DNA of 64,000 nt from Gemmobacter fulvus (GCF_018798885.1 NZ_CP076364.1:1-64000), one strand, 5' to 3'. Positions 15,776-26,048 are shown, counted from the first letter of the stretch. Translations and numbers: made by a program. Notes: generated by a model not told the origin, from the letters alone.

Positions 15776-17752
15776 TCATGCTCCCATTTCCTGCACTTTC
15801 TTGGTGAACCTGTGCATGCGCGCCACAGCAATAATCTGGTCTGGTCGGAACGCTGCAAGACTTGCTCCCGATCCTGTCGAATCTGGTGGGCTGGAAGGTT
15901 CGCTGGGCTGGCCATTCTGCTCGAAGAGTGGCTTTTCCACAGCCATGAGTTCCGCCGCCAGTTTCGGTTTGGACAGGGCCGCAGCAGATCCTGGTTTTTC
16001 GGCTCGCACAAAATCCACCGCCACCTTTTGCCCGGCCTGCCGCTCCAGCTCTTCCACTCTTGCTGCCAATGCTCGCAGCGTCGCTCCGTCCTTCGACGGG
16101 TAGGGCAGGGGCCCTGCCTGCGCCGCAAATAGCGACTTGAAGGTCGGGTCCTGGAAATAGACGATCCGATGGACCAGCAGCGGGTTCTGCCGTTCCGGGA
16201 TGAGAATTGCCTGATCCGGGTTCAGCCGCCGCACCTCGTCGGGGGTCAAGAGCGGTCGCTCTTCCATCCGACGGCTGACCGACCGCCGCTGCATGAAATC
16301 CCGATCCCGCGACACGCTGTCGGAAACCGAAAGCTTGGTGGTCTTGCCCAATGCATCCGAAATCTCCCCCGCGGTCTTCTTGTCGTTGGCGGCGAGGTAG
16401 AGCTTCATGCCGGCGGCGGACTCGAGCGACAGGCGGACATTCTCGCCGTAGATATTGTCGAGACCGGGGATCGACTGGGTGATGATCGACACCCGCGCGC
16501 CATGACCCGCGAGCTGCTTCAGGGCCTGTTCAACAATGGGCATCGGACCAAGTTGGTCGAATTCGTCGAGCATGACCATGACGGGCCAGGGTTCAGATTT
16601 CGGGTCGGGGAGGGTGGAACGCATGGTGGCGATGAGTTCACCAAAGAACAGTCGGACCAAGGGCGACAGCGTGCGGATGTCATCGGCGTTGACGACGACA
16701 TAGATCGACATTGGCCGCTTGCGCAGATCCGCGAAGGAGAAATCATTGCCAGAGGTCGCGCGATCCACGGCCGGGTTGTTCCAAAGCGTCATGCCGGCGC
16801 CACCAAGAACGGAAGCGTGGGATGACAAGGTCCGGTCAGAATATCCCGCAAACTTTCGGAAGGTCTGGGCAGCGTTGGGGTGTTTCACCTCCTCGGCATG
16901 CTCGCCGTAAACCTCTTGGGTGGCACCACGACCAAAGAGGATGCGGCTGATCTCGCCGATGGTAGGCTTGCCCCGCTCAATCGCCAGAAGACCTGCGGCA
17001 ACGAAGAGTTCGCGCCCCTCGGTCAGGAAGTCGCCAGCGGTGCCTTTGTCCGAAACCGTCAGGAAATAGTCAGAGATCTTGGCCAGTTCGGTGTAGCGTT
17101 GTTCGAGATTTTCAATGCGGGCGACGCGCTCGAGCGGGTTGTAGCGATGGGTCGGATGTTCAAAATCGAAGGGTGAGAAGCGATAGACCGCGTCGCCTTC
17201 GGCCTGTCGGCGCCTGGAAGTTGCCTCGAAAATCTCGCCCTTCACATCGAGGACGACAATGCTGCCATTGAAGAGCAGCGTGTTTGGGATGACATAGCCC
17301 ACGCCTTTACCAGCCCGGGTGGGTGCCACAACGAGGCAATGCGGGAACTTCTGGAACGTGGCGCTGACGTAAGGTGCGCTCTTTGACGGTGCCCCGAGCT
17401 TGCCGAAGACCATGCCTGCTCCCAAAGGCTGCAGGAGGCCATTTGCTTTCATCTCCGCCTTCGCCTGGAACTTGGCTTGGCCGTATTCTGTCAGCTGTTG
17501 GCGAAAGGTCAGAGCGACCGCGGCAATCGTGAAGAGCACGGTCGACGCACCAACGATCTGCCAAGGCAAGACCCAGGGCACGGAGGTCAGTCGTGCAAAA
17601 CCGGGGAACTCGGCGATCAGGACAAAGATGCCGGTCGCATTGGGATCGCGCCCGAGGATGAGGTTGAGAACTAGACCCCCGACAATGAGTCCAACCAGCA
17701 GGCCGGACGTGAGACCAAGGGGAAGGAGATATGCAATGCGTTGCATGATCAA
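15776..17752 (-). CDS. virD4: VirD4/TraG-type IV secretion coupling protein
   Basis: This 658-residue inner-membrane ATPase recruits the relaxase-DNA complex to the secretion channel. Two N-terminal membrane helices are followed by Walker A 'PTRAGKGVGYVIPN' (near residue 140), 'VVLDVKGEIFEAT', Walker B 'MVMLDEFDQLG', and the conserved 'GHGARVSIITQSI' segment of the TraG/VirD4 family. It is the last gene of the transfer operon and overlaps the upstream gene by ATGA. A VirD4 protein implies DNA transfer rather than only protein secretion. Confidence 0.95.
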   Translation of the reverse strand: MIMQRIAYLLPLGLTSGLLVGLIVGGLVLNLILGRDPNATGIFVLIAEFPGFARLTSVPWVLPWQIVGASTVLFTIAAVALTFRQQLTEYGQAKFQAKAEMKANGLLQPLGAGMVFGKLGAPSKSAPYVSATFQKFPHCLVVAPTRAGKGVGYVIPNTLLFNGSIVVLDVKGEIFEATSRRRQAEGDAVYRFSPFDFEHPTHRYNPLERVARIENLEQRYTELAKISDYFLTVSDKGTAGDFLTEGRELFVAAGLLAIERGKPTIGEISRILFGRGATQEVYGEHAEEVKHPNAAQTFRKFAGYSDRTLSSHASVLGGAGMTLWNNPAVDRATSGNDFSFADLRKRPMSIYVVVNADDIRTLSPLVRLFFGELIATMRSTLPDPKSEPWPVMVMLDEFDQLGPMPIVEQALKQLAGHGARVSIITQSIPGLDNIYGENVRLSLESAAGMKLYLAANDKKTAGEISDALGKTTKLSVSDSVSRDRDFMQRRSVSRRMEERPLLTPDEVRRLNPDQAILIPERQNPLLVHRIVYFQDPTFKSLFAAQAGPLPYPSKDGATLRALAARVEELERQAGQKVAVDFVRAEKPGSAAALSKPKLAAELMAVEKPLFEQNGQPSEPSSPPDSTGSGASLAAFRPDQIIAVARMHRFTKKVQEMGA

Positions 17753-19932
17753 AACTCCCGGTCCTGATTGCGATCATGAGCATGCGCCCGCGCGTGTTCC
17801 GGCGGTCGCGACGCCGCTTGCGCCACCATTCGGCGTTCCGCTGCCTCCGCTTCATGGGCACTGAGACCAAGCGAGGGGTGTTCCTTTGCCGCCGACACGA
17901 CTGCCACCGCCATCGCCGCCCGTGCGGCCGGGTCCGGCACGTCCTTGGCCAGTGCCTCGGTACGGCCTGCGGCGATATCCTTCAGAACGGAAGCCCCATA
18001 ACGCTCCTTCATTTCTTCCGCGAAGTCCCGCGCCTGGTTTTCATTGCGGAAGGCAACGGATCCCTGGCTGGCATGGACGCGTGCTAGCGATCCCAATGCC
18101 TCCACCAGAGGGTCAGGGCCGCGGGCCACTTCGATGCTGCGGGCGGACTGGATCAGTTCGGCGGCGCGTTCATAGAAGCGATCCACTCGTTCGGCCGCAG
18201 ATCTGCGGCCCTGGGCGTTGCCGAGATCAAAGCCGTGGCGCTTGGCGACGTCGGTAATATCGGACTTCACCCAAGATTCCTCTTCGCGGGCGTTGGCGGC
18301 CCCGGTCTCCAGACGCTTCTGGAGTTTTTCACTGTTGATGCCTGACAAGCGGGCGTTGAGGCTCAGATCGGCCGCGAGGCTATTCGCGCTGCCGTTTTGG
18401 AATGCGGTCTCATCGCCATCAACCACGAGCGCGCTCGCACCGATGGATGTGCTGTAAAGCGTCGAACGGGGCGGGGCTTCGATTTCCACCTGCTGCCGAT
18501 CCAGCCCAAAGGCTGCCGCAGCTTCCTTGGCAATGCCCTGCATTTCGAATCGCAGGTCGTCCTGTCGGTCCGACGGCAATCGGTCGATCTGCGCGGTTGA
18601 TTGCGCCACCCAGGCCGAGATTGCCCGCTCCGGGTCGGAAGCAAAATCGCTGCGCTGCTGTTCCTCTTCGACATAGGCCGCCATCACCGGGCTTTGCGCC
18701 AGATGCTTGGCTAAAGCTTCACTGAGTGGCCCCTCATCAGGAAACTTCGCCAGAACCTCAGCACCGCCATCCCGGGCATAGGAGGTGACAGCCAAAAGCT
18801 CATCGGGCAGAAAGCCGCTGGAGCCTTCGCCGTCGACAAAGCGGCCGGTGCCAAGCGTGGCGTCAGCATTGGGGATATACTCTGCCACCACCTTCCGAAA
18901 TTCCGGATCGGCAACAAGCCGCTCTGCCAGATCGCGGGTGTTTTCAGTGTCGCGACCAAGGCTCAGGACGAGCTGCGCGTCATCGCCCGCATAGATAGCG
19001 GCCTCTGCGCGGGCGAACTCGGGCTGTGGCCGATGCTCAAGGACAAGCCCTTCCGGCCCGCGGTCGGGTTCTTCCACCAAGTCGCGGTCCATCTCGGCCG
19101 CGCGCTTTACGGCCAGCTCAAGACCTTCCTCGCCACCCTCATAGAAATCATAAGCATGGCGCAGCGCCTCGCGGGAATTCGGGAGGGTGCGCTCCGAGAA
19201 CGTGACCTCATTCTCACCCCCCGGAAGAATTGCTTCATAGCCCGTATGAACACCCTGATCGGTTGCAACCGCCACGGGTCGCAATTCAACATTTGCATCG
19301 GTTGTGACCCAGTCGCCGGTGGCGATGATGGGCGGCTTTTCAGCAGGGGCATCCTGATGCGCTGCGACCTCACGATCCGCCACTTCCTCCCGGGCTTGCA
19401 CCGCCGCGCGCAATTCTGTGTCCGGCGTGGCTGCGTCACTGTGGTCCGCCCAAAGCGCTGCGGCCTTTTCAGGTGCGCGGCGGGCGAAGGCCTCGAGATC
19501 ATCCCTCAGCCCTGTATCCAGCCGCTCGGTCACGGCAGGACCATCCTTGCCCCATTCAACCTTGCTCAACCGTTCTGTCAGCGAGGCTTCCATCGCATTG
19601 AGGAACCCGGCGCGAAACTCCGCATCCGGCGCATGCGAGTTCGGCAGTGATTTGAAATACCGCGTCTCGCCGCTCTCATAGGTGCCGTGAATTTCCGTCC
19701 GGGCCATGGTGCGCGCGATGTTGCCGTCGATATGCGCCACCGAGGGCCGTTCTGCCGGATTGGCGCGGAAGAACGCTTCGCCCGCTTCACGCGGGTCTTC
19801 AAATTCCTGCGCCGCCCCTGAAATCGTCAAGCGAACGGAGAAGTATTCCTTGGGTCGGTCGGTTGCAGAGCGCTCCGCATCGCTGCGCTGTGTTTCAGGA
19901 CGCGCCACACCTTCATTGATGTCGTTTTCCAT
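17749..19932 (-). CDS. Large conjugation-operon protein of unknown function (728 aa)
   Basis: The ATG at 19932 is chosen; an in-frame TTG 18 bases upstream is the alternative. The protein is acidic, rich in Ala, Glu and Arg, and has no signal peptide or membrane helix, so it is cytoplasmic. I see no relaxase triad (three-His motif with an N-terminal Tyr) and no Walker motif. It includes a 'IIATGDWVTTDANVELRPVA' stretch and long helical regions. It sits between virB11 and virD4 and overlaps virD4 by ATGA, so it is tied to DNA processing or coupling. Large polyvalent proteins of mobile elements often sit at such positions; a divergent DNA-processing or recruitment factor is one reading. Confidence 0.7.
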   Translation of the reverse strand: MENDINEGVARPETQRSDAERSATDRPKEYFSVRLTISGAAQEFEDPREAGEAFFRANPAERPSVAHIDGNIARTMARTEIHGTYESGETRYFKSLPNSHAPDAEFRAGFLNAMEASLTERLSKVEWGKDGPAVTERLDTGLRDDLEAFARRAPEKAAALWADHSDAATPDTELRAAVQAREEVADREVAAHQDAPAEKPPIIATGDWVTTDANVELRPVAVATDQGVHTGYEAILPGGENEVTFSERTLPNSREALRHAYDFYEGGEEGLELAVKRAAEMDRDLVEEPDRGPEGLVLEHRPQPEFARAEAAIYAGDDAQLVLSLGRDTENTRDLAERLVADPEFRKVVAEYIPNADATLGTGRFVDGEGSSGFLPDELLAVTSYARDGGAEVLAKFPDEGPLSEALAKHLAQSPVMAAYVEEEQQRSDFASDPERAISAWVAQSTAQIDRLPSDRQDDLRFEMQGIAKEAAAAFGLDRQQVEIEAPPRSTLYSTSIGASALVVDGDETAFQNGSANSLAADLSLNARLSGINSEKLQKRLETGAANAREEESWVKSDITDVAKRHGFDLGNAQGRRSAAERVDRFYERAAELIQSARSIEVARGPDPLVEALGSLARVHASQGSVAFRNENQARDFAEEMKERYGASVLKDIAAGRTEALAKDVPDPAARAAMAVAVVSAAKEHPSLGLSAHEAEAAERRMVAQAASRPPEHARAHAHDRNQDREF

Positions 19933-20006
19933 GGGGTACCTGCGGGGCAAAGAGCCGGAAAGAGGGAAGAGAAGGGGGGCGCGCGCTGTCGGGTACCGCG
20001 CCGACG

Positions 20007-20993
20007 TCAGTCGTCGAGACCGGGGAAATACATCTCCATGATCCCGCGCTGGTCACCGATGCGGCCCATCTGGAGGATCACGTCGATCGAGGTTTGCAGA
20101 TATCGGATGACCTCGCCGAAACTGAGCCCGGTGCCCTGGGCCATCACCAGAAGCGCAAGGCGGTCCATCGCCTTGCGGGCGGAATGGGCATGCAGCGTGG
20201 TGAAGGAACCAGAATGCCCGGTGTTGATCGCATCCAGAAACGTCGCGGCCTCAGCCCCGCGCAATTCGCCCAGGATGATCCGGTCAGGTCGCAGGCGCAG
20301 CGTGGCCTGCAAAAGTTTGTCGGCAGAGCGGTGCGAGCCCTCGTCACGCTGCGCGATCAGGCTCACGGTATTGGGCTGACCGGGCAGAAGTTCGAGGGAA
20401 TCCTCAATGGTGACGATCCGCTCATCGGCGGCGACCATTTCCAGGAGCTTGCGGCCAAGCTCGGTCTTGCCCGTCGAAGTGCCGCCCGAAACGATGACGT
20501 TGAGCCGTTCAGACACCAGCTTGCCGAGGAAGGCCTCAACATCCGCTCCTTCCGACCCGGCGCGGATCTCGGCCACCATCGCGCGGCGTTCCTCTTCCAG
20601 GGAGTTTTCTTGGCCGCGCAGAAAACTGAAGGATTTGGCCAACCGCCTCACATCCCCCTGCCGGGACCGAAACACCCGGATACCGATCACCGTGCCGCCA
20701 GAGACCGCAGGGCTGCCGACCACCTGACACCGCAGCATCAGATCGCGATACCGCACCGCCGCCGAAACCAGAGGAGCAGTTTCCGTGAAGGTGTTTGACG
20801 TCGAGTTGGCGATCTGGGAGGCCAAATCACGCACCGCCCTTGCGGGTAGGGCGGCAAGACCGCTTGGGGTCATGTGAATCTGCCCCGCGCGTTCCAACCA
20901 GATCGATCCATCGGCGTTGATTGCCAGTTCCATGACGGCGGGGTCCGACAGGGCGGCATCGAGTTGCCCGAGATAGGTGTCGAGATAGCTCAT
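20007..20993 (-). CDS. virB11: VirB11 traffic ATPase
   Basis: This 328-residue hexameric ATPase at the cytoplasmic base of the type IV secretion channel powers pilus biogenesis and substrate transfer. Motifs in order: Walker A 'VSGGTSTGKTELG', the Asp box around 'IVTIEDSLEL', Walker B 'RPDRIILGELRGAEA' and the His box 'TTLHAHSARKAMDRL'. The length fits the family. It overlaps the virB10 stop by one base (virB10 ends at 20993), so translation is coupled. Confidence 0.95.
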   Translation of the reverse strand: MSYLDTYLGQLDAALSDPAVMELAINADGSIWLERAGQIHMTPSGLAALPARAVRDLASQIANSTSNTFTETAPLVSAAVRYRDLMLRCQVVGSPAVSGGTVIGIRVFRSRQGDVRRLAKSFSFLRGQENSLEEERRAMVAEIRAGSEGADVEAFLGKLVSERLNVIVSGGTSTGKTELGRKLLEMVAADERIVTIEDSLELLPGQPNTVSLIAQRDEGSHRSADKLLQATLRLRPDRIILGELRGAEAATFLDAINTGHSGSFTTLHAHSARKAMDRLALLVMAQGTGLSFGEVIRYLQTSIDVILQMGRIGDQRGIMEMYFPGLDD

Positions 20994-22312
20994 CAGTAAA
21001 ACGCCAGATCCGCATCGACGCGGATCATCACAACCGCACCCTGATTGACGCTGATCGTCGGTGGGATGCTGAGATAGTCGGCCATCACTGTATTGACTGC
21101 CTCGCCAAGATCGGTGCCGACGTTTTCGGCGGCGTCGGAAGCCACCTCGTCATCCGAATAGCGCGCCGAGGCGATCGCGGGCACGGCACCGATTACGGAA
21201 ATCAGCGCGGCAGTGCCAAACCGTTGGAGGAAGTGGTTCCGCACCGTGCCGGGCAGGCCAGACCGTCCGATCCTGTCGGTACCGTAGGCAGCAAGGGTGA
21301 CAGATTGCCCATCTGTGGTCACCAGCCGGTCCCAGGCGATCAGCACACGCCGCTGACCTGAACCAACCTCGGAATCGTAACGCCCGAACAGCCGCGATCC
21401 GCGCGGGACCAGCACGCGGGACATGTCGAACGACCAGACATCATGGCTGACAAGGGCCGAGACATGCCCGGCAAGATCGGTGTTGATCGCAGTCTCAAGA
21501 GCTGCTTCGATCAATGTGCCCTGCATCACCGTATGGGCCGGATCGGCGATGACCTCCGCCTGACGGACCTCGGCAATCTTGGCTCCCGACCGACGAAACG
21601 CGTCGTCAACAGTCGTGGCCTGCCCGGGCGCCCCCGGGGCAGGGGCCGCGGTACCAGCCTCACCGCCCATATCCATGCTGGAGCGCAAGGCCACCATGTC
21701 GGAATTGATTTGCGCCGCGCTCAGCATCTCCGCCTCTTGCCTGCGCCGCGCCAGGTCTTCTGCCCGGGCGCGTGACGCTTCGGCCTCAGAGTCCCCCTCA
21801 ATCAGCGATTTGGTCTCGAGTTCAGTCTGCAGCCGGATGTTTTCGCGCTCCAGATCGGAAAGGGCTGCCGCGCGGGCCTTTGCATCGGCATCAAGGGCGG
21901 CGACCTGCGCCCTCAGATCTGCCAGCGCTGCTTCATCAGTGACGGTCACGGGATTTTCCTTCAGATCGGCGATCTGGGCATTCAGCGCCTCGATCTTGGC
22001 CTGTAGCCGCTCCGCGTCTGAGGTGTCTGGCGCAGTCGGAATAATCTGCGGCTTTGGCCGTGCGACACTGAATCCATCGGTTCCGGTGTCATTGCCTTGG
22101 AAATCGCTGACCGACGCCGTCTCGATCGCAGGTGCCGGGGCAGGCGCATCTGGTGCGGCAAGGACGAGCCAGGCCCCGACGCCGATACCGGCGACGGCTG
22201 TCACGGCGGAGAGCGCGTATGGGTTTATGCCTCGGCGGCGCTTTGGGGCCTCTGAAGGTTTCATGCGCTCCATGCGGGCAGAGAGTTTTTCGGCCTGGGT
22301 CTCGTCGTTCAT
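20993..22312 (-). CDS. virB10: VirB10 (TrbI-like) channel scaffold
   Basis: This 439-residue protein spans the periplasm and links both membranes in the core complex. It has a short cytoplasmic N-terminus, one inner-membrane helix ('AVTAVAGIGVGAWLVLAAP'), a long flexible and coiled-coil periplasmic region, and the C-terminal TrbI/VirB10 beta-barrel domain with 'SRLFGRYDSEVGSGQRRVL' and a predicted antenna segment. It overlaps virB9 by four bases. Confidence 0.94.
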   Translation of the reverse strand: MNDETQAEKLSARMERMKPSEAPKRRRGINPYALSAVTAVAGIGVGAWLVLAAPDAPAPAPAIETASVSDFQGNDTGTDGFSVARPKPQIIPTAPDTSDAERLQAKIEALNAQIADLKENPVTVTDEAALADLRAQVAALDADAKARAAALSDLERENIRLQTELETKSLIEGDSEAEASRARAEDLARRRQEAEMLSAAQINSDMVALRSSMDMGGEAGTAAPAPGAPGQATTVDDAFRRSGAKIAEVRQAEVIADPAHTVMQGTLIEAALETAINTDLAGHVSALVSHDVWSFDMSRVLVPRGSRLFGRYDSEVGSGQRRVLIAWDRLVTTDGQSVTLAAYGTDRIGRSGLPGTVRNHFLQRFGTAALISVIGAVPAIASARYSDDEVASDAAENVGTDLGEAVNTVMADYLSIPPTISVNQGAVVMIRVDADLAFY

Positions 22313-23025
22313 TCGTTGACCCCCGCATTGGCCGTGACGCAGACGTATTCCTCGCCAAAGCGTAGCACCCAGCGTTCGGACCTGGTGCTGGCCGTGATCG
22401 TGGTGCCGCGGACAGCAACATTGACTGAGTATTCTTGCCCCTTGGCATCCGCCCGGAAGATCGTCGGCATTGGCGCGCCCGGTGAGATGACGAATGTGGT
22501 CTTACGCCCGTCATCTGAAATCGAGACCGGCACAAAGCCGGGCAGGGCGCGGCCCTTCTTCATGATCTTGTATGTCATGGGCAATGAGGCAGGGATCTCG
22601 CTGCCGGTTGTGGCGGCACGTGTGCTGCCCGGTACGGTGAACTTCACCGAATAGTTCGGCGTACCGCGCCCGCCTTCCGTGACTTGCAGAAAGTAGATGT
22701 TGCGGTGTGTCTCGACCGTCAGGTTGGTCGTGGCCCCGGCGACAACGGGTTTGATGATGAACAGATTTGCCCGCTCCAGCTTGTCGATCTTGAAGCTTTC
22801 GAGATCGCCGATGGCGATGGACTGGATCTTTTCTCCCGCGCCAAGTTCGACGAGGGTGACGTTTCTGAGCCGGGTGTTGATCCGATAGACTTGGCCTTCC
22901 TGATAGGTGGCATAGGTCACGCGGGTATCATGGCTGCCAGGTTTGGGCGCGGTCTCGGAAAAAGCGGGCAGGGCGGTGAGGCTGGCAAGAAGACCCGCCA
23001 AATGAAACGTGGAACGGGGGATCAT
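22309..23025 (-). CDS. virB9: VirB9 outer-membrane core subunit
   Basis: This 238-residue periplasmic protein has a cleavable signal peptide ('FHLAGLLASLTALPAFS'). The N-terminal beta domain and C-terminal 'VPVSISDDGRKTTFVIS' strand region match VirB9/TrbG, which forms the outer-membrane cap with VirB7 and VirB10. It starts one base after the virB8 stop and overlaps virB10 by ATGA. Confidence 0.93.
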   Translation of the reverse strand: MIPRSTFHLAGLLASLTALPAFSETAPKPGSHDTRVTYATYQEGQVYRINTRLRNVTLVELGAGEKIQSIAIGDLESFKIDKLERANLFIIKPVVAGATTNLTVETHRNIYFLQVTEGGRGTPNYSVKFTVPGSTRAATTGSEIPASLPMTYKIMKKGRALPGFVPVSISDDGRKTTFVISPGAPMPTIFRADAKGQEYSVNVAVRGTTITASTRSERWVLRFGEEYVCVTANAGVNE

Positions 23026-23026
23026 G

Positions 23027-23707
23027 TCAGCCCTCCTTCGGGGTCAGGGTTTCTGCAGTGATGCGGTAGTCCGTCACAAGAAAGCCGGTCGGGTTCTGCC
23101 AGACGAGGTCGAGCGCGGTCTGCTTGGAGGGCTCGAAGCGATAGGTGACCGTGGCGGTGAACTTGCCAATCCGATCCGGCACCCCCTCGCCATCGGAAAC
23201 CCAGGTCTTGGTGAAACGCACCTGGGCGGTTGTGTCGGTCACCGGGGTGATCGACAGGACATCAATGACCACCTTGGAATTCTGTCCATAGAGCTTTGGA
23301 GGGTAGTTGGCGTTGCCTTCGGACCAAAGGCTGACAAGCCCTTGGCGGGCGTTGCCCTCGGACCAGGTATAGGCGCGCAGGATGCGGCTCTCATTGTCGT
23401 GCTGATCATAAGTTTCGCGGTCGGTGACATAGGCGAAAAGCAGGCTTTGCCGGATGGCCTCAGCCTGTTCGATCCCGGCCTTTTCCACTGCGACCACGCG
23501 TTCGGCGACACCTGTGTCCTTGTCGACGATGGCGAGAAAGGCCTCGGTCTGTTTCAGGGGGAGGAGGACCAAGACGGCAATCATACCCATGAGCCCGATG
23601 GCAAGTCCGCCACCCGCCACGGCATAAGCGATGCGCTCGCGCTTCTTGACGCCATAGAACATCTCGGCTTCGAGAAAACTTCTCAATTCAGGGGGTGAGC
23701 CTGTCAT
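23027..23707 (-). CDS. virB8: VirB8 inner-membrane assembly factor
   Basis: This 226-residue bitopic protein has a cytoplasmic N-terminus, a membrane helix ('AYAVAGGGLAIGLMGMIAVLVLLPL') and a periplasmic NTF2-like domain with 'VRFTKTWVSDGEG' and 'YRFEPSKQTALDLVWQNPTG'. VirB8 nucleates assembly of the channel. It follows virB6 by 60 bp. Confidence 0.93.
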   Translation of the reverse strand: MTGSPPELRSFLEAEMFYGVKKRERIAYAVAGGGLAIGLMGMIAVLVLLPLKQTEAFLAIVDKDTGVAERVVAVEKAGIEQAEAIRQSLLFAYVTDRETYDQHDNESRILRAYTWSEGNARQGLVSLWSEGNANYPPKLYGQNSKVVIDVLSITPVTDTTAQVRFTKTWVSDGEGVPDRIGKFTATVTYRFEPSKQTALDLVWQNPTGFLVTDYRITAETLTPKEG

Positions 23708-23767
23708 CGTCTTGCTCCGAAAATGGGGACTGGCGTGGGGGCCGTTTGTGGGGGCGGCGCGTCGGTG

Positions 23768-24766
23768 TCAGGTGTCGCGGATGAATTGACCAAGGCGGGC
23801 CCTTGCCGCCTGGCCCCGCTCGGCATCCGACCGCGCCTGATCACGCAAATGGTGGTGTTCTGTCTTGCCGTGCAGGAAGCCCGAACGCACTTCGCTCATG
23901 CGCCTTGCCGAATAGTCGGAGGCCTTTTCCAGCGGCTTACCCGCAACCCGCAGTGCTTGCGGCGCGATGCTTGCGAGGCTGATCTGGCCGGTGATGTGCG
24001 TCACGGCATTCGGGATCGCCATCAAGGCGAAGATGCCGACGAAGACGATGACGAAGAAGCCGAGGATCGAGCCGAGGTCGGTGACGTCCTCGGTTTCCCG
24101 AAACACATCGTGCGCCACGGTGACGACCGCAACGATGACCCCAGCCGAGGCAACCGGATACATCAGATAACCGATCATCGCTGAGAGCCAAGCCTCGAAT
24201 ATGCCCTTGGTCTTCTCGAAGATCGTGGCGCCGATGGCGATCGGGGCAACGCCGAGAAGAAAGGCGATCATCAGCTTCGAGAAACCGACGATGAAGACAT
24301 AGACGGCCATCAAGACGCCGAGCACCACGTAGAGAACGGCGGCCACAAAGCCGCGCATGATCGAGGACATCGCGGAAGACACAGAGTCGACATTCCCGGC
24401 CATCATATTGGCCATGTCATCCATAGCCGCTGTCGCAGAAGCGCCGACGCCACCGCCACCCAAACGGAAGTACTCGAGCGCAAGGGCGCTGAGCCCGTTG
24501 CTGGCGGCCTCATATATCTGGGTGAAATTCGACCAGGTCAGGCCGAACATCAGGACCATGACGATCCGGAAAGAAAGCTGAACCGCGTCGCGCATCGAGA
24601 TCCGATAGACATTCAAGGCCGCGTTGATCCCGACCATGACGAGCAGAAGGGCAAGCAGGGTCGTGTAGATCGGGCCGACAGCACCGGCTGTCGCCTCGAA
24701 ATACTGCCGTCCTGCGGAGGTGATCGCCGCATCCAGCGTCGTCAGAATGGTCGAGACGCTGTCCAT
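23768..24766 (-). CDS. virB6: VirB6 polytopic channel protein
   Basis: This is a 332-residue inner-membrane protein with at least five hydrophobic segments, for example 'TLLALLLVMVGINAALNVY' and 'VAAVLYVVLGVLMAVYVFIV', and a hydrophilic C-terminal tail. The ATG at 24766 is preferred because it overlaps the upstream stop by one base (TGATG) as elsewhere in this operon. VirB6 lines the inner-membrane translocation path for DNA. Confidence 0.92.
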   Translation of the reverse strand: MDSVSTILTTLDAAITSAGRQYFEATAGAVGPIYTTLLALLLVMVGINAALNVYRISMRDAVQLSFRIVMVLMFGLTWSNFTQIYEAASNGLSALALEYFRLGGGGVGASATAAMDDMANMMAGNVDSVSSAMSSIMRGFVAAVLYVVLGVLMAVYVFIVGFSKLMIAFLLGVAPIAIGATIFEKTKGIFEAWLSAMIGYLMYPVASAGVIVAVVTVAHDVFRETEDVTDLGSILGFFVIVFVGIFALMAIPNAVTHITGQISLASIAPQALRVAGKPLEKASDYSARRMSEVRSGFLHGKTEHHHLRDQARSDAERGQAARARLGQFIRDT

Positions 24767-25254
24767 CAGAAGCTGCCGCCACACATCGTTTCGGCGACCG
24801 CGATCAGCTTCTTGGCTTCTTCGGAAACCGCTTCTGTTTGTTGCCAGCCAAGACGCTCGACATCATGCCGCTCGCGCAACGCTGCCGCGATCTTCTCGAC
24901 ACTTTCCCAACTTGCCACTTTGCCAGAACAGTTGCAGTCCCTTGTGGAAATGACATTTCGGGCGCGCACAAAGCTGTAGATGTCGCGCAGGGCCCGCGAC
25001 TCGGGGCCAGACCGCGCCAACGCGTACCCCGCAGGCCAAGAGGTTTCACAGTTCCGGAATTCTTCATTCACCGCGCCCGGGATCGGCTGGACGTTTTCAG
25101 GTACTTCGACTTTCGGCAGAACGTCGAGATAGGCATCCTCCTGGGGGCTGGCCGCTGGGGCAGGGGTTTCGGCCCAAGCTCCTGTTGAGATGATTGCGAT
25201 CAGCCCGACGGCACCGCCCATCATTTGTGCTTTGAAAACTTTGGCCATGATCAT
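24766..25254 (-). CDS. Secreted hypothetical protein in transfer operon (162 aa)
   Basis: An N-terminal signal peptide ('GAVGLIAIISTGAWAETP') directs this protein to the periplasm. The mature part has four or five cysteines, including 'DCNCSGKVASWESVEKIA', suggesting disulphides. I do not know the family by name, but similar small secreted proteins sit between virB5 and virB6 in alphaproteobacterial clusters, at the position often held by an entry-exclusion or VirB7-like protein. It overlaps both neighbours by a few bases. Confidence 0.75.
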   Translation of the reverse strand: MIMAKVFKAQMMGGAVGLIAIISTGAWAETPAPAASPQEDAYLDVLPKVEVPENVQPIPGAVNEEFRNCETSWPAGYALARSGPESRALRDIYSFVRARNVISTRDCNCSGKVASWESVEKIAAALRERHDVERLGWQQTEAVSEEAKKLIAVAETMCGGSF

Positions 25255-26048
25255 TCTCCCCCAAGGACCTTGATGAACTTCTGCTCTTCTGCGGCGGTGG
25301 CGGCGTCCATGACGCCCGCTTCGCCCATGCCCATCAGCTGGGCGGATTCCATGTTCCAGATATTGGCCAGCGCAATCGACAGTTCCGCTGTCATGCGGGT
25401 GTTGAGGTCGATCGCCTCTTTCAGCCCTTCCGTGTCCGGGATCTCCTGGACGAGTTCGTGGACCCGCTCGAGGCTTTCCGTGGCCTTGACGGAAGAGGAT
25501 TCAGCCGCAGCCGAAAGGAAGGCTGCCGTATTGGCCTGAGCGCCGATCCGTGCCGCCCCTGCATCATCGCTCTTGGCCAAAGTATCGACTGTGGCCCTGT
25601 CTAAGCCAGCAGAGACGAAGAACTCGGAAACATACTGCGTGGCAGGCTTGCCGCCGACCTTGCCGGAGCTGGTCATCAGGGAATAGTTGCCGCCCTTGGC
25701 TGCGATGAGCCCGCCTGTCAGATCAAAAATATCGGGCAGGATATCATCGAAGAAGGTGTCAGGATCTGGAATGCCCAAGGCTTCCAAGGTGAGCCCGTTG
25801 CGCAAAGCATCAAGCTGCGCCTTGAGCGTCGTAATCTGTTCGATTTGCTTCAGGATCTGCTCGTCGAGCTTCAGGTTCGAGGCAATTAGCTCCTTCACCT
25901 GCAGCTTGGCCTCGGCCAGCACCTCTCCAATCTTGGCGATGCTGGTGAGATCAACTGTCGGTACGCCCTGGGCATGAGCGGTGACCGGCATTGCAAAGGC
26001 GGCAGTGACAAGAACGGAGCCCAGGCCCCGGATGGCTATGGCGATCAT
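25251..26048 (-). CDS. virB5: VirB5/TrbJ-like pilus-tip or adhesion subunit
   Basis: This 265-residue periplasmic protein has a signal peptide ('[20 protein letters not shown]') and long coiled-coil helices (about residues 30-90), the layout of VirB5/TrbJ minor pilins. Family members sit at the pilus tip and mediate recipient contact. It overlaps the lytic transglycosylase by ATGA upstream and the secreted protein by ATGA downstream. Confidence 0.82.
   Translation of the reverse strand: MIAIAIRGLGSVLVTAAFAMPVTAHAQGVPTVDLTSIAKIGEVLAEAKLQVKELIASNLKLDEQILKQIEQITTLKAQLDALRNGLTLEALGIPDPDTFFDDILPDIFDLTGGLIAAKGGNYSLMTSSGKVGGKPATQYVSEFFVSAGLDRATVDTLAKSDDAGAARIGAQANTAAFLSAAAESSSVKATESLERVHELVQEIPDTEGLKEAIDLNTRMTAELSIALANIWNMESAQLMGMGEAGVMDAATAAEEQKFIKVLGGE

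Noticed and set aside
17749-19932. The 728-residue protein as a relaxase
   Set aside because: No three-histidine motif or N-terminal catalytic tyrosine context could be found by eye.
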